From Spectribacter acetivorans (GTDB lineage Bacteria; Pseudomonadota; Gammaproteobacteria; Nevskiales; Salinisphaeraceae), in NCBI RefSeq assembly GCF_031846305.1, contig NZ_JAVRHY010000003.1, positions 62,001 to 126,000 of the forward strand: a stretch of 64,000 nucleotides of DNA, written 5' to 3'. The notes beneath the pieces are model-generated. The model saw nothing but the letters and a program-made list of their open reading frames with translations, was not told the origin of the DNA and did no database searches. A program made the position numbers and the translations under genes. This document shows positions 1 to 7,549 of the stretch, piece after piece (within the stretch, counting starts at the first letter, position 1; every line of letters begins with the position of its first letter).

Positions 1-686
1 CGCCCCTCGTGACCGACATGAACGCGGTACTGCGCGACAACCAGACCCTGATCGAACGGGCCCGCAGTCGTGCCGGCAATCTGGCGCATGCGCTGAAGAC
101 ACCGTTGTCGGTGCTGAGCAACGAGGCTCATCAACAGCGCGGTCATGGCAAGACGGCGCTGGCCGAGCGCCTGCAGCAGGTCGCCGACGAGATGCAGCGC
201 GACATCGACTGGCATCTGGCCCACGCTCGCATTGCTGCCGTCAACCGTCCCGACGCCCGGACCTTGCTGTCGCCGGTACTCACAGGTCTGCAACGAACCC
301 TGTCCCGGCTGTTTCGCGAGCAGCGAATCGACGTATCGTCGAGGCCGGACCTGGCATTCCGGGGCGAGTCTCAGGATCTGGAGCAGATGCTGGGGAATCT
401 GATGGAAAACGCCTGCAAATGGGCATCGCGGCAGGTGACCGTGACCGCCCTCGGCCAGGGCGAGCAACTGGAAATCGTGATCGAGGATGACGGGCCCGGA
501 TTGGCGTCCGAGGCGCGGGACAACGTTCTGCACCGCGGCCGGCGGCTGGACGAGTCCGTGCCGGGCTCGGGCCTGGGGTTGTCGATCGTGCTGGAGCTGA
601 CCGACCTGTACGGCGGATCACTGGCGCTCGGGTCCTCGTCAACGGGCGGCTTGTCGGCCCGGCTGCGCCTGCCCGCCGCGGGCTGA
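1..686 (+). CDS. Sensor histidine kinase, C-terminal part (5' truncated by window edge)
   Basis: The reading frame is open from base 3, so the true start lies outside the window; the GTG at 9 is probably internal. About 228 residues are visible. They hold a dimerisation/phosphoacceptor helix with the H-box NLAHALKTPLSVL, then an HATPase_c domain with N-box LGNLMENACKWA, G1-type motif EDDGPG and G2-type motif GSGLGLSIV. This is the catalytic half of a membrane two-component kinase that autophosphorylates on the H-box histidine; the sensor, membrane segments and HAMP domain are missing. The H-box spelling resembles PhoQ-like kinases, but the ligand cannot be inferred. The gene ends one base before the convergent msrA stop, with no room for a terminator between them. 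Confidence 0.9.
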   Translation, partial: PLVTDMNAVLRDNQTLIERARSRAGNLAHALKTPLSVLSNEAHQQRGHGKTALAERLQQVADEMQRDIDWHLAHARIAAVNRPDARTLLSPVLTGLQRTLSRLFREQRIDVSSRPDLAFRGESQDLEQMLGNLMENACKWASRQVTVTALGQGEQLEIVIEDDGPGLASEARDNVLHRGRRLDESVPGSGLGLSIVLELTDLYGGSLALGSSSTGGLSARLRLPAAG

Positions 687-1271
687 TCAATCCCCGGCGA
701 GGTGCCCCGGAAACTGGCGCGCCAGCTTGTCCAGCTTGGGCTGGGCCACCATGCAGACATAGGGCTGGCTGGGATTATTGATCGCGAAATCCTGGTGGTA
801 GGCCTCGGCCTCGTGGAAAGCCTTGAGTGGCTCCAGCTTGGTGGCGATGGGGGCGCCGAACACGCCGCTCCGGTCCAGTTGTTCGATGTAGGCCTGCGCC
901 ACCCGCCTCTGCTCGTCATCGGCGACGAATACGGCAGAGCGGTACTGCGGGCCGAGGTCGTTGCCCTGACGGTTCAGCTGAGTGGGATCGTGGGCCACGG
1001 CGAAGAACACCTTCAGCAGGGTGCCGAAACTGACCACTGCCGGGTCGTAGCGCACGCGGATGACTTCGGCATGGCCGGTGCGGCCGGTACAGACAGCCTG
1101 GTAGTTGGCGGTATCGGCGTCGCCCCCGGCATAGCCGGAGGTGACGTCCTCGACCCCGGCCAGGGCCTGGAACACGGCTTCGACGCACCAGAAGCAGCCG
1201 GCGGCCAGCACGACTTCACCCCGGTCCTGTTCGGGCGGCAGTTTAATTTCCGGATCAGGCATGTTGTTCAT
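687..1271 (-). CDS. msrA: Peptide-methionine (S)-S-oxide reductase MsrA
   Basis: This 194-residue enzyme should reduce methionine-S-sulfoxide in oxidised proteins and free methionine. The family signature GCFWC is present, with catalytic Cys26. A second conserved block, GHAEVIRVRYDP, and a C-terminal Cys in YVCMVAQPK, which may act in recycling, are also visible. Length is normal for MsrA alone; no MsrB domain is fused. The ATG overlaps the stop of rpiA by 4 bp (ATGA), so the two are probably translationally coupled in a yggS-rpiA-msrA operon read leftward. The family assignment is very secure. Confidence 0.96.
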   Translation of the reverse strand: MNNMPDPEIKLPPEQDRGEVVLAAGCFWCVEAVFQALAGVEDVTSGYAGGDADTANYQAVCTGRTGHAEVIRVRYDPAVVSFGTLLKVFFAVAHDPTQLNRQGNDLGPQYRSAVFVADDEQRRVAQAYIEQLDRSGVFGAPIATKLEPLKAFHEAEAYHQDFAINNPSQPYVCMVAQPKLDKLARQFPGHLAGD

Positions 1272-1927
1272 CGGGTTCGCGTCTCCACGCCGCCGGCGGC
1301 GGCCACGATCAGGGTATCCGCCGGGCGCCTCGCGAACAGTCCTGCGGTCACAACGCCGGGGATGGCGTTGATGCGGTCCTCCATCTCGATCGGGTTGAGA
1401 ATCTCGAGGTTGTGAACGTCCAGAATCGGGTTGCCGTTGTCGGTGGTGAAATTCTCGCGCAGCTCCGGCTCGCCGCCCATCTTCACCAGTTGGCGGGCCA
1501 CGAAGCTGCGGGCCATCGGGATGACCTCCACCGGCAGCGGGAAGTGCCCCAGCAGTTCCACCTGTTTGGACTCGTCCACCATGCAGACGAAGTGACGGCT
1601 GGCGCCGGCAATGATCTTTTCCCGCGTCAGGGCGCCGCCACCGCCCTTGATTAGTTCCAGATGCGCGTTGGCTTCGTCGGCGCCGTCGACATACAGGGGC
1701 AGATCACCCGCAGTATTGAGTTCGACTACGTCGAAGCCGGCGGCTTCCAGCCGCTGGGTGGTGGCATCCGAACTGGATACGCAACCCTGGAGCGACGGCT
1801 GGCGTTCGGCCAGGACATCGATGAAGTGGTTGACGGTGGAACCGGTGCCCACGCCCAGCCATTCGCCCTCGCGAACGTGCTGGTAAGCGGTTTCCGCCGC
1901 CTGTCGTTTGAGTGCGTCCTGATTCAT
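1268..1927 (-). CDS. rpiA: Ribose-5-phosphate isomerase A
   Basis: The 219-residue product interconverts ribose 5-phosphate and ribulose 5-phosphate in the non-oxidative pentose phosphate pathway. Family landmarks in order are the GTGST phosphate loop at about residues 27-31, the SSDAT segment, the acidic DGADE motif and KGGGGALTREKI, which carries catalytic residues. Length and spacing match RpiA. Its ATG overlaps the yggS stop by one base (TGATG), and its own stop overlaps the msrA start, indicating a compact three-gene operon. Nothing unusual is seen. Confidence 0.97.
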   Translation of the reverse strand: MNQDALKRQAAETAYQHVREGEWLGVGTGSTVNHFIDVLAERQPSLQGCVSSSDATTQRLEAAGFDVVELNTAGDLPLYVDGADEANAHLELIKGGGGALTREKIIAGASRHFVCMVDESKQVELLGHFPLPVEVIPMARSFVARQLVKMGGEPELRENFTTDNGNPILDVHNLEILNPIEMEDRINAIPGVVTAGLFARRPADTLIVAAAGGVETRTR

Positions 1928-2631
1928 CAGTGCGTTTCCCCTGTCTTGACCGGTCGCGGTCCGAAGATCGCGGTGCCCACGCGCACCATGGTACTGCCTT
2001 CGGTCACCGCGGCGTCCAGATCGCCGGACATCCCCATCGACAGCGTATCCACCGCGAGGCCTTGATCGCGGCAGTCCTCGGCCAGCCGGCGCAGGGCGGC
2101 GAACGGTGCCGCCTGTCGGGCGGCCTGGTCGCTGGGGGCCGGAATCGCCATCAGGCCGCGCAGGGTCAGGCGGGGCAGGGCGGCGATCTCGCGGGCCAGC
2201 TCGAGGGTTTCTGCCGGTGCAACCCCCGCCTTGCTGTCCTCACCGTCGATGTTCACCTGTAGGCAGACGTTGAGCGGCGGCGCGTCGTCGGGCCGCTGGG
2301 CGGACAGCCGCCGTGCGATCTTCAGCCGCGACACCGAATGCACCCAGTCGAAATGGGTGGCAATGTCACGGGTCTTGTTCGACTGGATCGGGCCGATAAA
2401 GTGCCAGACGAGGTGGCGGTCACGCAGTGCCTCGATCTTGGGCAGGGCTTCCTGCAGGTAGTTCTCGCCGAAGTCCCGCTGGCCGGCGTCGGCCGCCGCG
2501 GCAATCTCGTCGGCGGTGCGGGTCTTGCTGACCGCCACCAGACGAATGGCCGCGGGGTCGCGCTGCGCACGCCGGGCGGCGTCATCGATGGCGGCCCGGA
2601 CGGCGCCGAGGCGTTGTATCAGTTCCTTCAT
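1927..2631 (-). CDS. yggS: YggS/PLPBP-family pyridoxal phosphate homeostasis protein
   Basis: This 234-residue single-domain alanine-racemase-fold protein binds PLP and helps keep PLP and amino-acid pools balanced; it has no established catalytic reaction. The PLP lysine is Lys36 in LVAVSKT, and the C-terminal phosphate-binding segment reads LSMGMSGDLDAA. I start at the ATG at 2631 rather than the in-frame start 13 codons upstream, because the protein then begins MKELIQRL, as is usual in the family. The gene is divergent from pilT with a 75-bp gap; yggS next to pilT is a common gammaproteobacterial arrangement. Confidence 0.94.
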   Translation of the reverse strand: MKELIQRLGAVRAAIDDAARRAQRDPAAIRLVAVSKTRTADEIAAAADAGQRDFGENYLQEALPKIEALRDRHLVWHFIGPIQSNKTRDIATHFDWVHSVSRLKIARRLSAQRPDDAPPLNVCLQVNIDGEDSKAGVAPAETLELAREIAALPRLTLRGLMAIPAPSDQAARQAAPFAALRRLAEDCRDQGLAVDTLSMGMSGDLDAAVTEGSTMVRVGTAIFGPRPVKTGETH

Positions 2632-2706
2632 ATTGCCGCGTCGGAGTTTACCGGCTAGGTTAGCGATCAAAAGCCACGGAATTATAAGGGTTTAGCGACA
2701 ATCCGT

Positions 2707-3741
2707 ATGGATATTTCCCAGCTACTGGCGTTTTCGGTCAAGCAGAACGCGTCGGACCTGCACCTGTCGGCGGGTCTGCCGCCGATGATTCGTGTCGACG
2801 GCGACATGCGCCGGATCAATCTGCCGGCGATGGAACACAAGGAAGTGTTCGATCTCGTCTACGACATTATGAACGACAAGCAGCGCAAGGCGTTCGAGGA
2901 GTTCCTGGAAACCGACTTCTCGTTCGAGATTCCGGGTCTGGCGCGCTTCCGTGTCAACGCATTCAACCAGAACCGCGGTGCCGGCGCGGTATTCCGCACC
3001 ATCCCCTCGGAGGTGCTCACGCTTGAGGATCTGCGGGCGCCCAAGATATTCCAGGACATTGCCGACTTCCCGCGCGGCATCGTGCTGGTGACCGGGCCCA
3101 CCGGCTCGGGCAAGTCGACCACCCTGGCGGCCATGGTCAACCACAAGAACGAGAACGAGCTGGCGCATATTCTCACCGTGGAAGACCCGATCGAGTTCGT
3201 GCACGAGTCCAAGAAGTGCCTGATCAACCAGCGCGAAGTGCACCGCGACACCCTGGGGTTCAATGAAGCGCTGCGGTCCGCCCTGCGCGAGGATCCGGAC
3301 TGCATCCTGGTGGGCGAGCTCCGGGACCTGGAAACCATCCGCCTGGCCCTGACTGCGGCCGAGACCGGTCATCTGGTGCTCGGCACCCTGCACACCAGTT
3401 CGGCGGCCAAGACCGTGGACCGCATCATCGATGTGTTTCCCGCGGCGGAAAAGGACATGATCCGGGCCATGCTGTCCGAATCCCTGCGGGCGGTGATTTC
3501 CCAGAGCCTGCTCAAGAAGCGCGGCGGTGGACGGGTGGCCGCCCACGAGATCATGCTTGGTACGCCGGCCATCCGGAACCTGATCCGGGAAAACAAGGTG
3601 GCGCAGATGTATTCGTCGATCCAGACCGGGCAGGGGCAGGGCATGCAGACGCTGGATCAGTGCCTGCTGGATCTGGTGCGCAAGGGTGAGGTGACGCGCG
3701 AAGAGGCGCGTCGGCGAGCCCAGAACAAGGACCAGTTCTAG
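2707..3741 (+). CDS. pilT: Type IV pilus retraction ATPase PilT
   Basis: The 344-residue hexameric motor at the inner-membrane base of the type IV pilus drives pilin depolymerisation and twitching. The N-terminal PAS-like domain begins MDISQLLAFSVKQNASDLHLSAG, as in known PilT proteins. Walker A (GPTGSGKST) is at residues 130-138, followed by the Asp box (LTVEDPIEFVHE), Walker B (CILVGELRD) and His box. The C-terminal AIRNLIRE motif, characteristic of true PilT and needed for retraction, is intact. The start follows the family N-terminus although no clear Shine-Dalgarno precedes it; a TATAAG hexamer at 2683-2688 is a weak promoter candidate. pilU follows after 16 bp. Confidence 0.97.
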   Translation: MDISQLLAFSVKQNASDLHLSAGLPPMIRVDGDMRRINLPAMEHKEVFDLVYDIMNDKQRKAFEEFLETDFSFEIPGLARFRVNAFNQNRGAGAVFRTIPSEVLTLEDLRAPKIFQDIADFPRGIVLVTGPTGSGKSTTLAAMVNHKNENELAHILTVEDPIEFVHESKKCLINQREVHRDTLGFNEALRSALREDPDCILVGELRDLETIRLALTAAETGHLVLGTLHTSSAAKTVDRIIDVFPAAEKDMIRAMLSESLRAVISQSLLKKRGGGRVAAHEIMLGTPAIRNLIRENKVAQMYSSIQTGQGQGMQTLDQCLLDLVRKGEVTREEARRRAQNKDQF

Positions 3742-3757
3742 GTAGGAGGTCCTGATA

Positions 3758-4927
3758 ATGGATCGCGAACAGGCACTCAAGATGGTCATGGAATTGCTGC
3801 GGCTGCTGATCAGTCGCGGCGGCTCCGATCTGTTTCTTACGACGGGGTTTCCGCCGGCGATCAAGGTGGATGGCGAACTTACGCCGGTGATGGACAAGCC
3901 GCTGTCGCACGAGAATGCGGCGCTGGTGGTGCGGGCGATCATGAATGATCGTCAGGCCAAGGAATTCGACGCCACCAAGGAATGCCAGTTCGCCATCAGC
4001 CCCAAGGTGGGGCGCTTCCGTGTCTCGGCCTTCGTGCAACAGGGCCGGGTCGGCGCGGTACTGCGCACCATCAACACCGAGATTCCCACCTTCGAGGAAC
4101 TCGACCTGCCGGCGACGCTCAAGGATGTGGTGATGTCCAAGCGGGGCCTGGCGCTGTTCGTCGGCGCTACCGGCTCGGGCAAGTCCACGTCGCTGGCGGC
4201 GATGATCGGCCACCGCAACGCCAACAGCGCCGGTCACATAATCAGCATCGAGGACCCGATCGAGTACGTGCACCCGCACGGCCGCTGCCTGGTCACCCAG
4301 CGCGAAGTGGGCGTGGATACCGACAACTGGGACAACGCGCTGAAGAACACCCTGCGCCAGGCGCCGGACGTGATCCTGATCGGCGAAATCCGTACCCGCG
4401 AGACCATGGAATACGCCATCCAGTTCGCCGAGACCGGGCATCTGGTGCTGTCGACCCTGCACGCCAACAGTGCCAATCAGGCGCTCGACCGCATCATCAA
4501 CTTCTTCCCGGAGGAAAAGCGTGAGCAGGTGCTCATGGATCTGTCGCTGAATCTGCGGGCGATCGTGTCGCAGCGGCTGGTCCGGCGCGAGACCGGCGGC
4601 CGGGTCGCGGCGATGGAGATCATGCTCAACACGCCGCTGATCGCCGATCTGATCTTCAAGGGCGAAGTCAACGAAATCAAGGAGATCATGCATCGGTCCA
4701 CCGAGCAGGGCATGATCACGTTCGATCAGTTCCTGTTCGACCTGTTCGAGGGCGGTGTGATCAGTTATGCCGAGGCGCTGCGCAACGCCGATTCCCAGAA
4801 CGAACTGCGCCTGAACATCAAGCTCAACAGCACCCGCGGCCGCGAGGATCTGTCCGCGGATGAAACCGTCAACAAGATGAGCGTGGCCGACGACGAACCC
4901 GAGCAGACCGGGCTGTTCCGGCGCTAG
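3758..4927 (+). CDS. pilU: PilT-dependent retraction ATPase PilU
   Basis: The 389-residue product is the second PilT-family motor, which in studied species assists PilT in forceful pilus retraction. Walker A (GATGSGKST) lies at residues 136-144, with Asp box ISIEDPIEYVHPHG and Walker B VILIGEIR. The PilT-specific AIRNLIRE block is replaced by PLIADLIFKGEVNEIKEIM, which fits PilU. A hydrophilic C-terminal extension of about 40 residues follows the core. A good ribosome site (GTAGGAGG) precedes the ATG. It sits 16 bp after pilT and 8 bp before a third homologue. Confidence 0.95.
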   Translation: MDREQALKMVMELLRLLISRGGSDLFLTTGFPPAIKVDGELTPVMDKPLSHENAALVVRAIMNDRQAKEFDATKECQFAISPKVGRFRVSAFVQQGRVGAVLRTINTEIPTFEELDLPATLKDVVMSKRGLALFVGATGSGKSTSLAAMIGHRNANSAGHIISIEDPIEYVHPHGRCLVTQREVGVDTDNWDNALKNTLRQAPDVILIGEIRTRETMEYAIQFAETGHLVLSTLHANSANQALDRIINFFPEEKREQVLMDLSLNLRAIVSQRLVRRETGGRVAAMEIMLNTPLIADLIFKGEVNEIKEIMHRSTEQGMITFDQFLFDLFEGGVISYAEALRNADSQNELRLNIKLNSTRGREDLSADETVNKMSVADDEPEQTGLFRR

Positions 4928-4935
4928 AGGCAGAC

Positions 4936-6045
4936 ATGACTTCGGAATCGCAGACCGATGCCGGTCGTCCGACCGACGATATCGCCCCGTATCTGGCCCT
5001 GGCCATTGATCGCGGGGCCTCGGACATCTACTTCACCAGCAATGCGCCGATCATGTTGCGCATCGAGGGGCAGACGCATCCGGTCACCGGCGGTGCCGGA
5101 CAGGCACTGGTCCCGGAGCGCATCGAGGCGTTTGCCAACGCCATCATGACCCCCGAGCAGCAGGCGTTGTTCCGGTCCCTGCGGGAGGTGGATTTCGCCA
5201 TCCGCTATCGCAACGTCGGGCGCTTCCGGGTCAACGTGTTCCGCCAGCGTGGGTCGGTGGCCATGGTGTTGCGAAACGTGGGCAAGGTGCCGGAACTGGC
5301 CGATCTCGACATGCCCCCCATCCTGGCCGATCTGGCGATGATGCGCCGCGGCCTGGTGCTTTGCGTGGGCGCAACCGGCTCGGGCAAGTCGACCACGCTG
5401 GCGGCCATGATCAACCATCGCAACGCCAACCAGTCGGGGCATATCCTCACGATCGAGGATCCGGTGGAATTCCACCATCCGCACCGCAAGGCGATCGTCA
5501 ATCAGCGCGAGATCGGGCCGGATACCCGCTCCTACGCCAATGCCCTGCGCTCGGCCATGCGCGAGGCGCCGGACGTGGTGCTGATCGGCGAGGTGCGCGA
5601 CCGCGATACCGTCGAAGCCTGCATCCAGCTGGCCGGCACCGGTCACCTGGCGCTGTCCACGCTGCATGCCAACAACGCCTATCAGACTCTGCAGCGCCTG
5701 ATCAGCCTGTTTGCCGAGGAGCAGCGCGAGCAGCTGTTCATGGACCTGTCGCTGAACCTGCGGGCCATCGTGTCGCAGCGCCTGGTGCGCGGGCGGGATG
5801 GAAAGCGGATCGCGGCGATGGAGATTCTGGTCAACACCCCCTACGTGGCGGACCTGATCCTCAAGGGCCGCATCGACGCGGTGCGCGAGGCCATGACCGA
5901 TACCGCCCAGGGTAAGGGCATGCGGACCTTCGATGATTCGCTGTTCGAGCTGTACCAGAGCGGCCGCATCGATCGGGAGGTGGCGCTGGACCATGCCGAT
6001 TCCCGCGACAACCTGGAGAACCGGATTGCCTTCGATGCCGGTTGA
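4936..6045 (+). CDS. Third PilT/PilU-family ATPase in tandem
   Basis: This 369-residue protein is a full-length PilT-family ATPase. It has an N-terminal PAS-like domain (DRGASDIYF), Walker A GATGSGKST at residues 145-153, Asp box LTIEDPVEFHHPH, Walker B VVLIGEVRD and a His box (STLHANNAYQT). Like PilU it carries NLRAIVSQRLV and lacks AIRNLIRE, so it is a PilU-type paralogue rather than a second PilT. All visible nucleotide-binding motifs are intact, so decay is not indicated. It starts 8 bp after pilU and is probably co-transcribed. Whether it joins a mixed retraction motor, serves another pilus or acts in surface sensing cannot be told from sequence. Confidence 0.9.
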   Translation: MTSESQTDAGRPTDDIAPYLALAIDRGASDIYFTSNAPIMLRIEGQTHPVTGGAGQALVPERIEAFANAIMTPEQQALFRSLREVDFAIRYRNVGRFRVNVFRQRGSVAMVLRNVGKVPELADLDMPPILADLAMMRRGLVLCVGATGSGKSTTLAAMINHRNANQSGHILTIEDPVEFHHPHRKAIVNQREIGPDTRSYANALRSAMREAPDVVLIGEVRDRDTVEACIQLAGTGHLALSTLHANNAYQTLQRLISLFAEEQREQLFMDLSLNLRAIVSQRLVRGRDGKRIAAMEILVNTPYVADLILKGRIDAVREAMTDTAQGKGMRTFDDSLFELYQSGRIDREVALDHADSRDNLENRIAFDAG

Positions 6046-6090
6046 ACCGGCGGGTTGCGTGCCTGTGTTAGCCTCTCGCGCCTTTGGATC

Positions 6091-6540
6091 ATGACGGAGT
6101 CACCCATTCGCGCGCCCGAGCGTTGTGTCGTCGGTTGGCGCGAGTGGGTCGCGTTGCCGGAACTGGGTATCGAGGCGATCAAGGCGAAGGTCGATACCGG
6201 TGCGCGTACGTCCGCCCTGCATGCGTTTTCGGTTGAGCCCTATCCTGATCGGGGTGGGCGGCGAGTTCGTTTCGGTGTTCACCCGCTGCAACGCGATGAC
6301 CGCACGGAAACCTGGTGCGACGCGGAAGTGGTGGACGAGCGGCGGGTGGCCGACTCCGGAGGGCATCGCGAATGGCGGCTGGTCATCGTCACGCCGATCG
6401 CGGTCGCGGAACGGACCTGGCCGATCGAACTGACGCTCACTGCGCGTGACACGATGCTTTTTCGTATGCTGTTGGGGCGCACCGCGATGCGGCACCTGAC
6501 CGTTGATCCCAACGCCTCGTTTCTGACTGGTAACCGGTAA
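6091..6540 (+). CDS. rimB: RimB-like retropepsin-fold protease ("ATP-dependent zinc protease" family)
   Basis: The 149-residue protein belongs to the PF05618-type family found beside rimK genes. The key motif is KVDTGARTSALHA near residue 30, where DTGA matches the aspartic-protease triad of retropepsins; the old name zinc protease is probably a misnomer. In Pseudomonas, RimB works with RimK, which adds glutamates to ribosomal protein S6. I use the ATG at 6091 instead of the upstream in-frame TTG at 6055, because the shorter form matches the family start. rimK begins 5 bp after the stop, so the two are almost certainly one unit. Confidence 0.85.
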   Translation: MTESPIRAPERCVVGWREWVALPELGIEAIKAKVDTGARTSALHAFSVEPYPDRGGRRVRFGVHPLQRDDRTETWCDAEVVDERRVADSGGHREWRLVIVTPIAVAERTWPIELTLTARDTMLFRMLLGRTAMRHLTVDPNASFLTGNR

Positions 6541-6545
6541 TCGGC

Positions 6546-7451
6546 ATGCAAATCACGATTCTGTCGCGAAATCGTCGGCTCTATTCCACCCGGCGGCTGG
6601 TGGAGGCCTGTGAAGCGCGCGATCACGAGGTGTTCGTGATCGACCCGCTGCGTTGCTACATGAACATCGTTCCGCATGCCCCGGAAATCCATTACAAGGG
6701 GCGCAAGCTGGAGGGTGGCGACGCCATCATCCCGCGTATCGGCGCGTCGGTGACCTTCTATGGCACGGCGGTTCTGCGCCAGTTCGAGATGGTCGGTGTC
6801 TACCCGCTCAACGAGTCGGTGGCGATCTCCCGCTCCCGCGACAAGCTGCGCTCGATGCAGCTGCTATCGCGCAAGGGCATCGGCGTGCCGGTGACCGGCT
6901 TTGCCCACTCGCCGGACGATACCGACGATCTGCTCGATCTGGTCGGCCGGCCGCCGTTCGTGATCAAGCTCACCGAGGGCACCCAGGGCAAGGGTGTGGT
7001 GCTGGCCGAGACCCGCAAGGCGGCGGAATCGGTGATTGACGCCTTTCGCGGCCTGGACGCCCACTTTCTGCTGCAGGAATTCATCAAGGAAGCCAGGGGC
7101 GCCGATATCCGCTGTTTCGTGATCGGCGACAAGGTCGTGGCGGCCATGAAGCGCCAGGCCAAGGACGGCGAGTTCCGCTCCAATATCCACCGTGGCGGCG
7201 TGGCCACGCCCATTCGCATCACGCCGGAAGAGCGCTCCACCGCCGTGCGGGCGGCGCGCATCATGGGCCTGAATGTGTCGGGTGTGGATCTCCTTCGCTC
7301 CAACCACGGTCCCGTCGTGATGGAAGTGAATTCCTCCCCCGGGCTGGAAGGCATCGAGGCCGCCACCGGCAAGGACGTCGCCGGCCAGATCATCAGCTTC
7401 ATCGAGAAGAATGCGCGCCTGGGCAAGACGCGGACGCGTGGTGGAGGCTAG
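6546..7451 (+). CDS. rimK: RimK-family alpha-L-glutamate ligase (ribosomal protein S6 modification)
   Basis: This 301-residue ATP-grasp enzyme ligates glutamate through a carboxyl-phosphate intermediate. The N-terminal pre-ATP-grasp domain begins MQITILSRNRRLYSTRRL. The ATP-grasp region includes the glycine-rich loop EGTQGKGVVLAE, the FIKEARGADIRC block and the metal-binding VVMEVNSSPGLEGIE. The usual substrate is the C-terminus of ribosomal protein S6, where poly-glutamate tails alter translation. The gene lies between a RimB-like protease and an AstE-like deacylase, so synthesis and trimming of amide-linked tags may be encoded together. The downstream gap contains a short repeat cluster. 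Confidence 0.93.
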   Translation: MQITILSRNRRLYSTRRLVEACEARDHEVFVIDPLRCYMNIVPHAPEIHYKGRKLEGGDAIIPRIGASVTFYGTAVLRQFEMVGVYPLNESVAISRSRDKLRSMQLLSRKGIGVPVTGFAHSPDDTDDLLDLVGRPPFVIKLTEGTQGKGVVLAETRKAAESVIDAFRGLDAHFLLQEFIKEARGADIRCFVIGDKVVAAMKRQAKDGEFRSNIHRGGVATPIRITPEERSTAVRAARIMGLNVSGVDLLRSNHGPVVMEVNSSPGLEGIEAATGKDVAGQIISFIEKNARLGKTRTRGGG

Positions 7452-7469
7452 TGCGGCGCTTTGGCCGGC

Positions 7470-7549
7470 GACGTTTCAAGTGTCGAGTTTCAGGAAGGAG
7501 ACCGCCGACTCGTCCACTAGAAACTCGAATCTGAGAACTCGAACCTGAA
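7470..7549. repeat. Cluster of short degenerate direct and inverted repeats between rimK and the AstE-like gene
   Basis: Two adjacent 14-bp copies, AACTCGAATCTGAG (7522-7535) and AACTCGAACCTGAA (7536-7549), match at 12 of 14 positions. An inverted copy, TCGAGTTTC (7483-7491), pairs with GAAACTCGA (7520-7528) around a 28-bp spacer. The second direct copy ends on the first base of the next gene's ATG. Base composition is clearly less GC-rich than the flanks. It resembles the small intergenic repeat elements of some gammaproteobacteria, but copy number elsewhere cannot be judged from one window. Confidence 0.7.
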
